Shown one piece after another: positions 13,943-20,796 of a stretch of DNA of 40,813 nt. This DNA comes from a virus, in the IMG/VR virus record IMGVR_UViG_3300042698_000008, positions 1 to 40,813 of that record; one strand, 5' to 3'. The position numbers were made by a program, and so were the translations under genes. The notes beneath the pieces were generated by a model, which saw only the letters and a list, made by a program, of their open reading frames with translations, ran no database searches and had not been told where the DNA came from. How positions within the stretch are numbered: the stretch's first letter is position 1; each line of letters opens with the position of its first letter.

Positions 13943-14574
13943 GCGTCTATGGAAGCGATCCGCAAAAGGACGCTGAGCATCGGGCATACGCTCGGGGTTA
14001 TGCGGCGGGGAAGAAGGCGCAACCCCGCGAAACCAGGATTGTGCCAGAGCCAACTATTCCGCCGCTGATTATTGAGCCGAAGGCCGCTGGTCAGTTGTCG
14101 CTGATGCAGCGAATGAAGATCAACGCTGTGCTCGTGGCCCATTACACGGACAGCATCCGCACTCACGCTGAATGGCTGGAGCGCGATCGCAAGCAACAGG
14201 CGAACGCGATGCGCAACTTGGAGGGCCTGCTTACCGAGGTTGAGGCGGTGGCTACCGACCCGTTCGCTGCGTCAGCGAAGGCCAAAGATGACGCCGCTCC
14301 GGAGGCATGTAGCCGCTGCGAAGGGTGCGGCGCCCCACTTTATCCGGAAGACACTTACGCAGTAGACGAGAACGGCGTTGTTGGCTGCTTCGCGGTCATG
14401 ACCGATCCTCCAGTAGAGGGCCGCCCGTGTTACGCGAGCCGCGTTGGTAAACCCGACGCCAATCTTGCGTCAGCCGACACTCGCCCGGAGGGTGGAGACT
14501 CAACGGAGATTGAGGCTCCATTCACGAGTGGCGCGGTGCCGAAGGCAGACGCCCAAGGACCGTCCCATGACTAG
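13939..14574 (+). CDS. Hypothetical early protein with zinc-ribbon-like segment
   Basis: 211 residues from the ATG at 13939; an AGGAG precedes it. The N-terminus is charged, with EHRAYARGYAAGKKAQPRE, a helical hairpin-like middle (LMQRMKINAVLVAHYTDSIR ... EGLLTEVEAV), and then CSRCEGCGAPLYPEDTYAVD, which resembles a Cys-knuckle (CxxCxxC) of a zinc ribbon. The C-terminal 40 residues are disordered in character. Function unknown. Confidence 0.6.
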   Translation: MSVYGSDPQKDAEHRAYARGYAAGKKAQPRETRIVPEPTIPPLIIEPKAAGQLSLMQRMKINAVLVAHYTDSIRTHAEWLERDRKQQANAMRNLEGLLTEVEAVATDPFAASAKAKDDAAPEACSRCEGCGAPLYPEDTYAVDENGVVGCFAVMTDPPVEGRPCYASRVGKPDANLASADTRPEGGDSTEIEAPFTSGAVPKADAQGPSHD

Positions 14575-14734
14575 TCCAATACCCCCTAAAGATGATTGGC
14601 ACACCCTTGAATGCGAACGTGCGCTGTACGTAGACCGTGGGCGCAATGTCATTCTGTGCGACCGCCTGCCGTCTCCAGTGACGCTCGTGGTCAAGCTTCG
14701 GGCATTATCCAAACCATCGGGGGAAGTATCCTAA
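14567..14734 (+). CDS. Small hypothetical protein (55 aa)
   Basis: 55 residues, MTSPIPPKDDWHTLECERAL then YVDRGRNVILCDRLPSPVTL, ending KPSGEVS. It overlaps the previous gene by 8 bases and the next by TAATG. Beta-rich in character. No family recognised. Confidence 0.5.
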   Translation: MTSPIPPKDDWHTLECERALYVDRGRNVILCDRLPSPVTLVVKLRALSKPSGEVS

Positions 14735-14904
14735 TGACGCGCAGCTCAGCGAAATTGCGGGTCGTGGCCGACGAGCCGATCGACATTCAGGCGCTCAACC
14801 GTGCCGACATCGAACGGCGCGATTGGTCGGCCTGCCACTGTGCCGGCGACAAGGGGGAGCCTCTGCTGTCGTGGAGCAGGGTGCGGAGGCCCTGGCGGGG
14901 ATAA
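14734..14904 (+). CDS. Small hypothetical protein (56 aa)
   Basis: 56 residues starting MTRSSAKLRVVADEPIDIQA and ending RVRRPWRG. The start is the ATG in a TAATG overlap; the end overlaps the excisionase start in the same way. DWSACHCAGDKGEP could hold a metal through Cys-His-Cys but this is uncertain. Function unknown. Confidence 0.5.
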   Translation: MTRSSAKLRVVADEPIDIQALNRADIERRDWSACHCAGDKGEPLLSWSRVRRPWRG

Positions 14905-15218
14905 TGGCGCCCGCTCGTCCTTTCTCGCCTGAGACGCTGGCGGCCCGATGGGGTTGCTCATCTGAGAAGGTTCGGCAAATGTATCATGCCGGCGAGCTGG
15001 CCGGGTTCCGGCTTGGCAAGCTGATCCGCATTCCTGCGTGCGAAGTGGATCGCATCGAATGTCTGACTATCGCCTCGTCAAGCACAGAGGAAAATATAGC
15101 CTCGCCTACGGATCTCCCCGTCGACGAATTGCGACTGGCACGAATGATCGGGGGAGGGCCGAAGCTATCGCTAGTGAAATCTGGCGAAGGCTCCAACGGC
15201 CGTCACAAGAGCGGGTGA
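14904..15218 (+). CDS. xis: Excisionase-like HTH protein
   Basis: 104 residues. The N-terminal 50 are a MerR/excisionase-type winged helix: FSPETLAARWGCSSEKVRQM followed by YHAGELAGFRLGKLIRIPAC, ending EVDRIE. This is the classic pattern of small phage directionality factors. It lies directly before the integrase gene. The C-terminal half (after about residue 50) is encoded within the first 160 bases of int in another frame, so its sequence may be constrained by int rather than by its own function. It should help excision by bending DNA at the attachment sites. Confidence 0.75.
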   Translation: MAPARPFSPETLAARWGCSSEKVRQMYHAGELAGFRLGKLIRIPACEVDRIECLTIASSSTEENIASPTDLPVDELRLARMIGGGPKLSLVKSGEGSNGRHKSG

Positions 15219-16021
15219 GCGACCTTTGGCCGCCCTACGTTGCCGATCGAGCGACGAATCCTGCCGCGGAAACCCGCATGAAATCCCTTTGGAAGACGCT
15301 GGAGCCGCACTTCGGCTATAAGCTGGGCAAGGCCGTCACGAAGGCCGACTGCCGCGCCTATACGGATATGAGGCGGCGCCTTGGCCGAACTAACTCAACG
15401 ATCAGGACCGAACTGGAGGCGCTTCGGGCCTGCCTACGCTGGCACTATGGAGACGACGCTCCCGAGATAACGGCCCCGCCGTCCTCAAAGCCTCGCGACC
15501 GCTATCTGACCAAGGACGAACGGGACAAGCTGCTCGAGAAGATCGAAACGCCGCATGTAAAGCTGTTCGTCACGTTGGCCCTGACGACAGGCGCGCGAAT
15601 GAGCGCGCTACTGGATCTGACCTGGGACCGAGTGAACTTCACTCATGGGACGATCGACCTCAATCCTGCCGGCCGCGACATCACGAACAAGCGGCGGACG
15701 GTCGTTCCGATGAATGCCCGCGCCAGGCTAGAGCTCGAGAAAGCCCGCGAAGGCGCGCTGACCGATCATGTCATTGAATATGGGGGGAAGCCCGTTGCGA
15801 GCGTGAAGCGGGCCATTGCGGCCGCGGCTCGGAGGGCAGGGGTGCCATGCTCGCCCCATGTGTTCAGGCACACGGCTGCGGTCTGGATGGCTGAGGCGGA
15901 TGTCTCAATGGACAAGATTGCTCAGTATCTCGGCCATACGTCAACGCGGGTGACGTTCGCGACCTATGCGCGGTTTTCGCCCCGGTACATGGCCGACGCG
16001 GCCGCTGCTTTGGAGTGGTAG
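15059..16021 (+). CDS. int: Tyrosine-recombinase integrase
   Basis: 320 residues from the ATG at 15059. An N-terminal arm-binding-like part (residues 1-50), a SAM-like core-binding domain (about 55-140: WPPYVADRATN ... LRWHYGD), then the catalytic domain. Catalytic residues are visible: Arg180 in TTGARMSALL, Lys211 in ITNKRRTVVP, His267-x-x-Arg270 in SPHVFRHTA, His293 in YLGHTS and the nucleophile Tyr303 in ATYARFSP. It would integrate the phage at a tRNA-Val gene, judging from the attP site just downstream. The first 160 bases overlap xis in a different frame. Confidence 0.94.
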   Translation: MSDYRLVKHRGKYSLAYGSPRRRIATGTNDRGRAEAIASEIWRRLQRPSQERVSDLWPPYVADRATNPAAETRMKSLWKTLEPHFGYKLGKAVTKADCRAYTDMRRRLGRTNSTIRTELEALRACLRWHYGDDAPEITAPPSSKPRDRYLTKDERDKLLEKIETPHVKLFVTLALTTGARMSALLDLTWDRVNFTHGTIDLNPAGRDITNKRRTVVPMNARARLELEKAREGALTDHVIEYGGKPVASVKRAIAAAARRAGVPCSPHVFRHTAAVWMAEADVSMDKIAQYLGHTSTRVTFATYARFSPRYMADAAAALEW

Positions 16022-16258
16022 GCCGGTACATGCGAACCGACCGAACCTCTAACTTCACTCGCCGGAAATGGCGGATTTCCTTGGTGGGCGGTGACGGGCT
16101 CGAACCGCCGACCCTCTCGGTGTAAACGATGACTACCCGCGCAAAACTGCCGTTTTTTGCTCAATTTCGCGAGGGTTTTCGCCAACGTCTCTCTGTGTGG
16201 CAGGTGGTACACTGGTACGATGTGTACCGCCCGAACCTCTAGTTGAAGGAGCTGCTAA
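16022..16258. other. Attachment region: attP core and candidate integrase arm sites
   Basis: 237 bases between int and the J-domain gene without a gene. It holds the tRNA-derived core (16082-16127) and repeated short elements on both sides: CCGGTACATG at 15982-15991 (inside the end of int) and 16023-16032; CCGAACCTCTA at 16041-16051 and again at 16231-16241; and further GGTAC-type words at about 16206-16228. These are candidate arm-type integrase or excisionase sites. An AAGGAG at the right end serves the next gene. Confidence 0.55.
16082..16127 (-). other. attP: attP core: 3' half of tRNA-Val(UAC)
   Basis: Read on the minus strand, these 46 bases match the 3' part of a bacterial tRNA-Val with anticodon TAC: anticodon loop TTTACAC, 3' anticodon stem CGAGA, T-arm GGCGG-TTCGAGC-CCGTC, acceptor strand ACCGCCC and ACCA. 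The 5' half is absent: the bases before the loop do not pair with CGAGA. A partial tRNA beside an integrase is the hallmark of a phage attachment site that restores the host tRNA on integration. Because phage genes flank both sides, this is attP rather than attL or attR. Confidence 0.85.
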
Positions 16259-16849
16259 ATGAGCGCTGAAGCCTATCCGCTCGCGTGGCCCGCTGGCTGG
16301 CCCCGCGCCCGCCGCAAGAGTAGCGCGGCGTTCAACCTATCGTTCGCCAAGGCACGAGACGAACTGATGCGGGAGCTTCGCCTGATGGGCGCCCGCTATC
16401 CGGTGCTGAGCAGCAACGTCCCGCTTCGCCGCGACGGCTTGCCCTATGCGGGTCAAAAGGAACCTGAAGACCCTGGCGTTGCCGTTTATTTCATGTGGCA
16501 AGGCAAGCAGATGACGTTCGCCTGCGACCGATGGGACAAGGTGAAGGACAATGTTCGGGCCATCGGGAAAACGATCGAGGCTCTACGCGGTGTGGAGCGC
16601 TGGGGAGCATCCGACATGATGGAGCGCGCGTTCTCGGCATTTGAGGCGCTTCCCGCCCCTGATGGCGTCGTGACGCTATCTTGCTGGCAAGTTCTAGACT
16701 TGGAGCCGGGAGCGTCGGAAATGGAAATCGAGCGCGCCTATCGGGCGAAGTCGAAGGTTGCTCATCCTGACGCCGGGGGCTCTCGCGAAGAATGGGACCA
16801 ACTCCGAAGCGCCTACGATCAGGCGAAGAAAGCCGCTATTGCCGCCTGA
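16259..16849 (+). CDS. J-domain protein with novel-type N-terminal region
   Basis: 196 residues, preceded by AAGGAG. The C-terminal 60 residues are a J domain: CWQVLDLEPGASEMEIERAY, then the HPD tripeptide at 169-171 and a helix ending QAKKA. J domains stimulate the ATPase of a DnaK-type chaperone, so the phage protein may recruit host DnaK. The N-terminal 130 residues (PLAWPAGWPRARRK ... MGARYPVLSSNVPLRRDG ... GVAVYFMWQG) form a separate domain I have seen with J domains in alphaproteobacterial phages but cannot name. It sits right of attP at the end of the rightward operon. Confidence 0.8.
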   Translation: MSAEAYPLAWPAGWPRARRKSSAAFNLSFAKARDELMRELRLMGARYPVLSSNVPLRRDGLPYAGQKEPEDPGVAVYFMWQGKQMTFACDRWDKVKDNVRAIGKTIEALRGVERWGASDMMERAFSAFEALPAPDGVVTLSCWQVLDLEPGASEMEIERAYRAKSKVAHPDAGGSREEWDQLRSAYDQAKKAAIAA

Positions 16850-17004
16850 TGCCCCGCCGAATCCCCGAGCGCCCGCCGAACTGCGATAAGTGCGGCAAGC
16901 CAATCGGCGGGAAGGGGTACTATGGACCCGGCTGCATGTGCGCGGTTGAGGCTTCACATGCCGCAAATAAGGCGCATTCAGCCGGACAGACGAGGAAGCC
17001 ATGA
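16849..17004 (+). CDS. Small zinc-finger-like protein (51 aa)
   Basis: 51 residues beginning MPRRIPERPPNCDKCGKPI, then GKGYYGPGCMCAVEASH. CxxC and CxC pairs make one zinc site likely. The ATG overlaps the stop of the J-domain gene. It is the last gene of the rightward operon and faces the leftward late operon with only 14 bases between stops; no terminator hairpin is seen in that gap. Confidence 0.6.
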   Translation: MPRRIPERPPNCDKCGKPIGGKGYYGPGCMCAVEASHAANKAHSAGQTRKP

Positions 17005-17018
17005 TTGGCAGGAGCCGC

Positions 17019-18431
17019 CTAGTTCGGAATAAGCCTGTCGTTCGCCTCCGGCCCTGGAATCGGCTTTGACCTATTCGGGTTCCTATTCGCCGCTACTAGG
17101 TTGCCGCTGGCATCCGGATACTTGGCTTGAGAAGCGTCGATCGCTCGGCCGCCGCCCATGTTGCCGGCTGAGCAATTCAGCTTCTTGTTGAGGCAATTGG
17201 CTTCCCAATCGTCGCGGGCGTTAAAATCCCATGCCATGAAGAAGTCAGCATGTGACGTATCCTCTGCCTCCGGATGCATCGGATCGGACGACGCGCCCCA
17301 CTTCGCAAGATCATCACCCTCCGCGATCAAGTAGACCTCCTGAAGCTGGTACTCGGGGATCACGAACGGATGCTCTGCATCGCACTTCGGATAGCCCCAT
17401 GACCCGTATTTCGGATAGCTCAGGTGATCGCGGTGGTTCGGGCTATCGACGCGCTTGCCGTCCCAACAGCTCGGGGCATGAAGTCGCCGGATCAACTGCA
17501 ATCCAGCCCGAGCCTTTCCGCTGGCTGCAACGGCCTTGATCGAAGACCAGCCCGCTCCATTGTTGCTGAACACCGCCCAATTGGTCGGGTCTTGCAGAAC
17601 ATAGTCGACGACGCCGGGAGCCGGGGTTCCGCTCAACATGTCGTATCCGAAGATGAACCTCAGGCCGTTGGGGAGGGGAACGGCAATTCCTTGGGCGAAG
17701 GGCGGGTCTTTCGGATTGATCGGCGTGATAGGTGTGCCAGGCAGAGCCGACACGACCGGATCGTAAGCAGGGCGGCGCTTGTAATAGACTGCTGCGTAAT
17801 CGACCTCGAGGGCGTTGCCCTTCCCGTCGAGCATCGCGGCGGTCCAATACGCGCTGCGGTTGAGCGGATAGTCGCCATAGCCGCAAGTCGATTTCCCGCT
17901 TGTACGGAGGCTCTGATAATTGGAGTCGGGATTGATGCCGGTATTGCCGTAGAAGTTGTGCAGATGGCTCTTTCCGGTCTTGTCGCCGGGATAGACCATC
18001 GGATCAAAGCGACCAAGGCCAGCCGAGCCGCAGATGAACCGGAACGCGCCTACAACGTCAGGATCGGCCGAGCCTGGAATCGTATAGGGCTTGGTCCCGA
18101 GGCGCCAATCGAACTCGCTCTGGATCGCGGGAAGGCCGGCACCGACAACGGGCACGGTTACATCGCCCGGAGGCGTTGGAGCCGGTACAGGCGCCGGAAC
18201 GGGCGTAGGAGCGGGCGCGGGCGTCTCAGCAGCCCGAACGGCCTTGTACGCCTTCAGAGCCCCTTGGAACGCTGCTGTGCCGTCTCTAGCGCCTGACAGA
18301 TAGGCTTTCTTGACGGAGAGCGTTGAGACGGTCCCGGCCATGATTTGACGGGTGTCCGCGACTGGATCCGTTGAGGCGAGCGCTACACTCGCCATGACAA
18401 GCGCCGTGGACGCGAGAACGATCGCGCGCAT
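17019..18431 (-). CDS. Secreted DUF1996 protein
   Basis: 470 residues from the ATG at 18431 (GAAAGGA upstream). MRAIVLASTALVMASVALAS is a signal peptide; about residues 30-75 are helical, followed by a Pro-Ala linker (APTPVPAPVPAPTPP), then a large domain of DUF1996 type: SHLHNFYGNTG, NPDSNYQSLRTSGKSTCGYG, PLNRSAYWTAAMLDGKGN, PNGLRFIFGYDM and HAPSCWDGKRVDSPNHRDH. DUF1996 occurs in secreted proteins of fungi and bacteria; its activity is not known to me. Here it is the last gene of the late operon after the spanins, so it may act in the envelope during lysis or remain as a conversion protein. Confidence 0.75.
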   Translation of the reverse strand: MRAIVLASTALVMASVALASTDPVADTRQIMAGTVSTLSVKKAYLSGARDGTAAFQGALKAYKAVRAAETPAPAPTPVPAPVPAPTPPGDVTVPVVGAGLPAIQSEFDWRLGTKPYTIPGSADPDVVGAFRFICGSAGLGRFDPMVYPGDKTGKSHLHNFYGNTGINPDSNYQSLRTSGKSTCGYGDYPLNRSAYWTAAMLDGKGNALEVDYAAVYYKRRPAYDPVVSALPGTPITPINPKDPPFAQGIAVPLPNGLRFIFGYDMLSGTPAPGVVDYVLQDPTNWAVFSNNGAGWSSIKAVAASGKARAGLQLIRRLHAPSCWDGKRVDSPNHRDHLSYPKYGSWGYPKCDAEHPFVIPEYQLQEVYLIAEGDDLAKWGASSDPMHPEAEDTSHADFFMAWDFNARDDWEANCLNKKLNCSAGNMGGGRAIDASQAKYPDASGNLVAANRNPNRSKPIPGPEANDRLIPN

Positions 18432-18442
18432 GGGTGTTCCTT

Positions 18443-18784
18443 TCAGTGGGTTGTACCGGCCTGCCACTCGCGAAGCCAAGCGTCGTCATTCGCGCACTGG
18501 AACAAGTCGCCCTCGAGCGTGAGGACGTAATTTGCGACAATCTGCTCACGACCGCGAATGACGTTCACGAAATTATCGTGTTCAGCCTTGGCTTGTCCGA
18601 CCGACGCCACCTTGGCCCAGTCGATTTGATACTCAGGCGGAAGCTTCGGGCGCTTTCCCGTCGCGGCCTGGCAGTCGATCCGCTCAGGCGGAATCGGGAG
18701 CGCTTTGACCGTTCGAACCGTGTCGCAGGCGCTAACCGCCAAAAAGCACGTCGAAAGGACTGCTGCCATCTTTAGCGGCTGCAT
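18443..18784 (-). CDS. Rz1-like outer-membrane spanin lipoprotein
   Basis: 113 residues. MAAVLSTCFLAVSAC is a lipoprotein signal with the lipobox LAVSAC, so the mature protein would carry lipid on Cys and sit in the outer membrane. Pro-rich segments (LPIPPERID, KRPKLPPEYQ) follow. Its 5' end overlaps the gene of a membrane-anchored coiled-coil protein by 53 bases in another frame, as Rz1 overlaps Rz. The pair would fuse inner and outer membranes in the last step of lysis. Confidence 0.7.
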   Translation of the reverse strand: MQPLKMAAVLSTCFLAVSACDTVRTVKALPIPPERIDCQAATGKRPKLPPEYQIDWAKVASVGQAKAEHDNFVNVIRGREQIVANYVLTLEGDLFQCANDDAWLREWQAGTTH

Positions 18785-19049
18785 CGACTTTCTCCTTCTC
18801 TTGTTCTTGTTTGGCCGCGAAATCAGCGACGCGACCGGCCGCGGCCTTGTCCGCCTTCGTTCCCGCCTTCGCGGCTTTCTCGATCAGTTTGTCGGAGGCT
18901 TCCTGCCACGCCCTGTCGGCGTCGGATTTGCCCTCACGGTATCGGCTGTCTCCGTAGGCATCCAACGCGAAATAAAATGCCGCCATGAGCAGGGCAGCGC
19001 CGACCAGTACCCACGCCCAACGGGGCATGAGTCCAAGGAATGCGGGCAT
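18732..19049 (-). CDS. Rz-like inner-membrane spanin
   Basis: 105 residues from the ATG at 19049. An N-terminal membrane anchor (WAWVLVGAALLMAAFYFALD) is followed by a long Ala/Lys/Glu-rich helix (ASDKLIEKAAKAGTKADKAA ... AAKQEQEKEKVDAAAKDG) that would form a coiled coil in the periplasm. Order and overlap with the lipoprotein gene support an i-spanin/o-spanin pair. AGGAAATC upstream is a ribosome-binding site. Confidence 0.7.
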   Translation of the reverse strand: MPAFLGLMPRWAWVLVGAALLMAAFYFALDAYGDSRYREGKSDADRAWQEASDKLIEKAAKAGTKADKAAAGRVADFAAKQEQEKEKVDAAAKDGSSPFDVLFGG

Positions 19050-19060
19050 GGTGATTTCCT

Positions 19061-19192
19061 TCAGGTATTGCCGAGGAACTTGCCCTCGCAGATGGTTGTG
19101 TCTGGATTGTCGTCGGCAAACTTCCTCGTGACGAACTTGCCGGTGATCGCGCTTCGATAGACGTAGCGCCACTTCGGATGCATTCGGGTCAT
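19061..19192 (-). CDS. Small conserved-type phage protein (43 aa)
   Basis: A 43-residue ORF (MTRMHPKWRYVYRSAITGKF ... EGKFLGNT) starting at an ATG overlapping the stop of the holin gene. The motif RSAITGKFVTRKFADDNPDT followed by TICE is like short phage proteins that I recall from lysis and tail regions (RSA-TG-FV-...A--NP-TT). Function unknown. Confidence 0.65.
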   Translation of the reverse strand: MTRMHPKWRYVYRSAITGKFVTRKFADDNPDTTICEGKFLGNT

Positions 19193-19518
19193 GGGTGCGC
19201 TTCCTGTACGTTCGCCGGGTTCTCGGGCGTGTTCACGACCTGGACGGGCGTCGGCGTCTCGGATGCAATGACGGACTGCCGCTCCATCGTTCGGACGGCT
19301 TGCTCGGCGACCTTGCGGCCCGTCGTGGTCGCTCCGTATTCGCTCTGAACGACGGAGCCTCCCCATCCGAGAACGAGGCCGATCGCAAGGAGAAGCGGTT
19401 CTTTGTTTCCAGTGGGAATCTCGATGAAGTAGAGGCCCGCCAAGGAGGCGAGTCCGCCGACGATGCAAAGCAGTCCGATGACGTACCGGAAGACATTGCC
19501 TTCATGGTGTTCGTTCAT
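19189..19518 (-). CDS. Holin candidate (two membrane segments)
   Basis: 109 residues from the ATG at 19518. Two hydrophobic segments, FRYVIGLLCIVGGLASLAGL and LLLAIGLVLGWGGSVV, separated by a short polar turn, then a charged C-terminal tail rich in Gln, Thr and Pro. Size, topology and position between the endolysin and spanin genes fit a class II-type holin that would permeabilise the inner membrane at lysis time. No specific holin family is recognised. Confidence 0.7.
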   Translation of the reverse strand: MNEHHEGNVFRYVIGLLCIVGGLASLAGLYFIEIPTGNKEPLLLAIGLVLGWGGSVVQSEYGATTTGRKVAEQAVRTMERQSVIASETPTPVQVVNTPENPANVQEAHP

Positions 19519-19568
19519 CGCGCCCAATCTCCGGTGTTTCGTTGCGAATGGGGCGTGAATCTGGCATG

Positions 19569-19608
19569 AAAAGCGGGCCGGAAACGCTGCGGAAACAGCG
19601 CCCGGCCC
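19569..19608 (-). terminator. Strong hairpin terminator on minus strand upstream of holin
   Basis: GGGCCGG (19575-19581) pairs with CCGGCCC (19602-19608) and CGCTG (19585-19589) with CAGCG (19596-19600), forming one long stem with a small internal loop. On the minus strand it is followed by CTTTT (forward AAAA at 19569-19572), the layout of a Rho-independent terminator. It stands between the endolysin gene and the holin gene, right beside the homing-type endonuclease start. On the plus strand no T-run follows. Confidence 0.6.
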
Positions 19609-19634
19609 TGACCACAGCGCGAAGGACCCGCGAT

Positions 19635-20168
19635 ATGGCTTTTCCCCCTATGCCCTTGCTGACTGAGAAGCTGAAGGCTCGATTTTGGGCCAAGGTTTGC
19701 AAGACCGATGGCTGCTGGCTTTGGACTGCTCACAAAGACCCGAGAGGATATGGTCGTCTTTCCTGCCAAATGGATGGAAAGACGGTCCCTATTCTCGCCC
19801 CTCGGCTTTCGCTGCTGATGGCGGGTCATACTCCGCTGAACGATCAGTTCGCCCTGCATTCGTGCGACAATCCGTCCTGTGTAAATCCGGCTCATCTCAG
19901 GTGGGGAACCGCACTGGAAAATTCCCGCGATATGGTTGCCCGTGGCCGGACGACGCCGACCGAACAGCATAGCGCCCGAATGCGCGCATGCGCCCGACGA
20001 GGATCGAGCCATCACTTTTTCAAAGTTCCCGACGAAATTGTGGTTCTGATTTTCGGAGACGCGCGGAGTCACCGCGAAATTGCCGCCGCCTACGGAGTGT
20101 CCCAAGGCTACGTCAGCCTCGTGAAATCGGGCAAGACGCGCAGCGAAGTAACTCGCTGGATCACTTAG
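19635..20168 (+). CDS. HNH_3-type homing endonuclease
   Basis: 177 residues from the ATG at 19635 (GAAGGA upstream). The HNH_3 pattern is clear: ARFWAKVCKTDGCWLWTAHK, then RGYGRLSC, LHSCDNPSCVNPAHLRWGT (His75, Cys77, Asp78, Cys82, Asn84, His87) and ENSRDMVARGR. A helix-turn-helix follows near the C-terminus (SHREIAAAYGVSQGYVSLVK), probably for target binding. It is on the opposite strand to the lysis genes around it, and its stop overlaps the end of the endolysin gene by 8 bases. This is the arrangement of a free-standing mobile endonuclease gene inserted in a late operon. Confidence 0.9.
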   Translation: MAFPPMPLLTEKLKARFWAKVCKTDGCWLWTAHKDPRGYGRLSCQMDGKTVPILAPRLSLLMAGHTPLNDQFALHSCDNPSCVNPAHLRWGTALENSRDMVARGRTTPTEQHSARMRACARRGSSHHFFKVPDEIVVLIFGDARSHREIAAAYGVSQGYVSLVKSGKTRSEVTRWIT

Positions 20169-20796
20169 CCCAGTCGCCGCATTTGCTGTGCAGCCAACCG
20201 ATGAACTGAGCGACTGTCTTTCCTCGCAAAATTGAAGGATTGGCGTTTGTTGCAGCCGGACCAGCGAGAACATCGGCTCGCGAGCCAATATCGGCACATA
20301 ATATCTTTACTGCCGTGCCAGCCCCCAAAAAATGGGCGGCGTAAAGGGATGATTTCGTGATCCGGATTCCCATCCGCTTGAGATAGTCGGCGTTCTTCTG
20401 TGTGAAGGTCTTGGCGCGTTGGGTCTGCTCAGCCTCGGACGGCCTCAGCCCTCCGAATGCTTGCGATGGATCCGAGCCCCATTGCCCGCCCTCGCCGATC
20501 CAAGTCTGTTTGATGAACTGATACAGGCCGGAAGCGCTCGAGGTCGGAGCCTTGATGTAGGGACGCCCGCCGCTCTCAATCTGCGCCAGCAAGGGCCAAT
20601 AGTCGTCGGGGATGCCAGGAGACGGCGGCGCGGCCGTCTGAGCTCTCGGAACCCCCAACAGGTCGAGATGACGATCGAGCCCTTCGACCAATGCCGGGTC
20701 ATTGAAACCGGGAGCCTTCAGGTATGGCCGAAGGAACGCGAACAGCGGCCCGCGTGGGTCATCGCTCAAGTCTGCTCTCCTCGGCCTCGGTTTCAT
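20161..20796 (-). CDS. Endolysin, lysozyme-like transglycosylase
   Basis: 211 residues from the ATG at 20796. An N-terminal region (residues 1-60, possibly a spacer or wall-binding helix) precedes a lysozyme/transglycosylase-like fold: catalytic-type Glu74 in LLAQIESGGRPY, SASGLYQFIKQTW (87-99), a helix with EAEQTQRAKTFTQKNADYLK, and LYAAHFLGAG (151-160). It would cut the glycan strands of peptidoglycan. It has no signal peptide, so it depends on the holin for export. Its 5' end overlaps the upstream membrane-protein gene by 38 bases, and its 3' end overlaps the homing endonuclease gene on the other strand. Confidence 0.82.
   Translation of the reverse strand: MKPRPRRADLSDDPRGPLFAFLRPYLKAPGFNDPALVEGLDRHLDLLGVPRAQTAAPPSPGIPDDYWPLLAQIESGGRPYIKAPTSSASGLYQFIKQTWIGEGGQWGSDPSQAFGGLRPSEAEQTQRAKTFTQKNADYLKRMGIRITKSSLYAAHFLGAGTAVKILCADIGSRADVLAGPAATNANPSILRGKTVAQFIGWLHSKCGDWAK

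Noticed and set aside
16082-16127. A complete tRNA gene
   Set aside because: Only the 3' half of tRNA-Val is present; the upstream bases cannot form the anticodon stem, D-arm or acceptor 5' strand.
15982-16241. CRISPR-like array near attP
   Set aside because: The repeats are 10-11 bases, irregularly spaced and without spacers of constant length; arm-type sites are a better explanation. No other CRISPR-like pattern was seen in the window.
17424-18296. Long plus-strand ORF (290 codons) antisense to the DUF1996 gene
   Set aside because: Arg/Ala/Gly-rich shadow typical of GC-rich antisense frames; the minus-strand gene has a signal peptide and conserved motifs.
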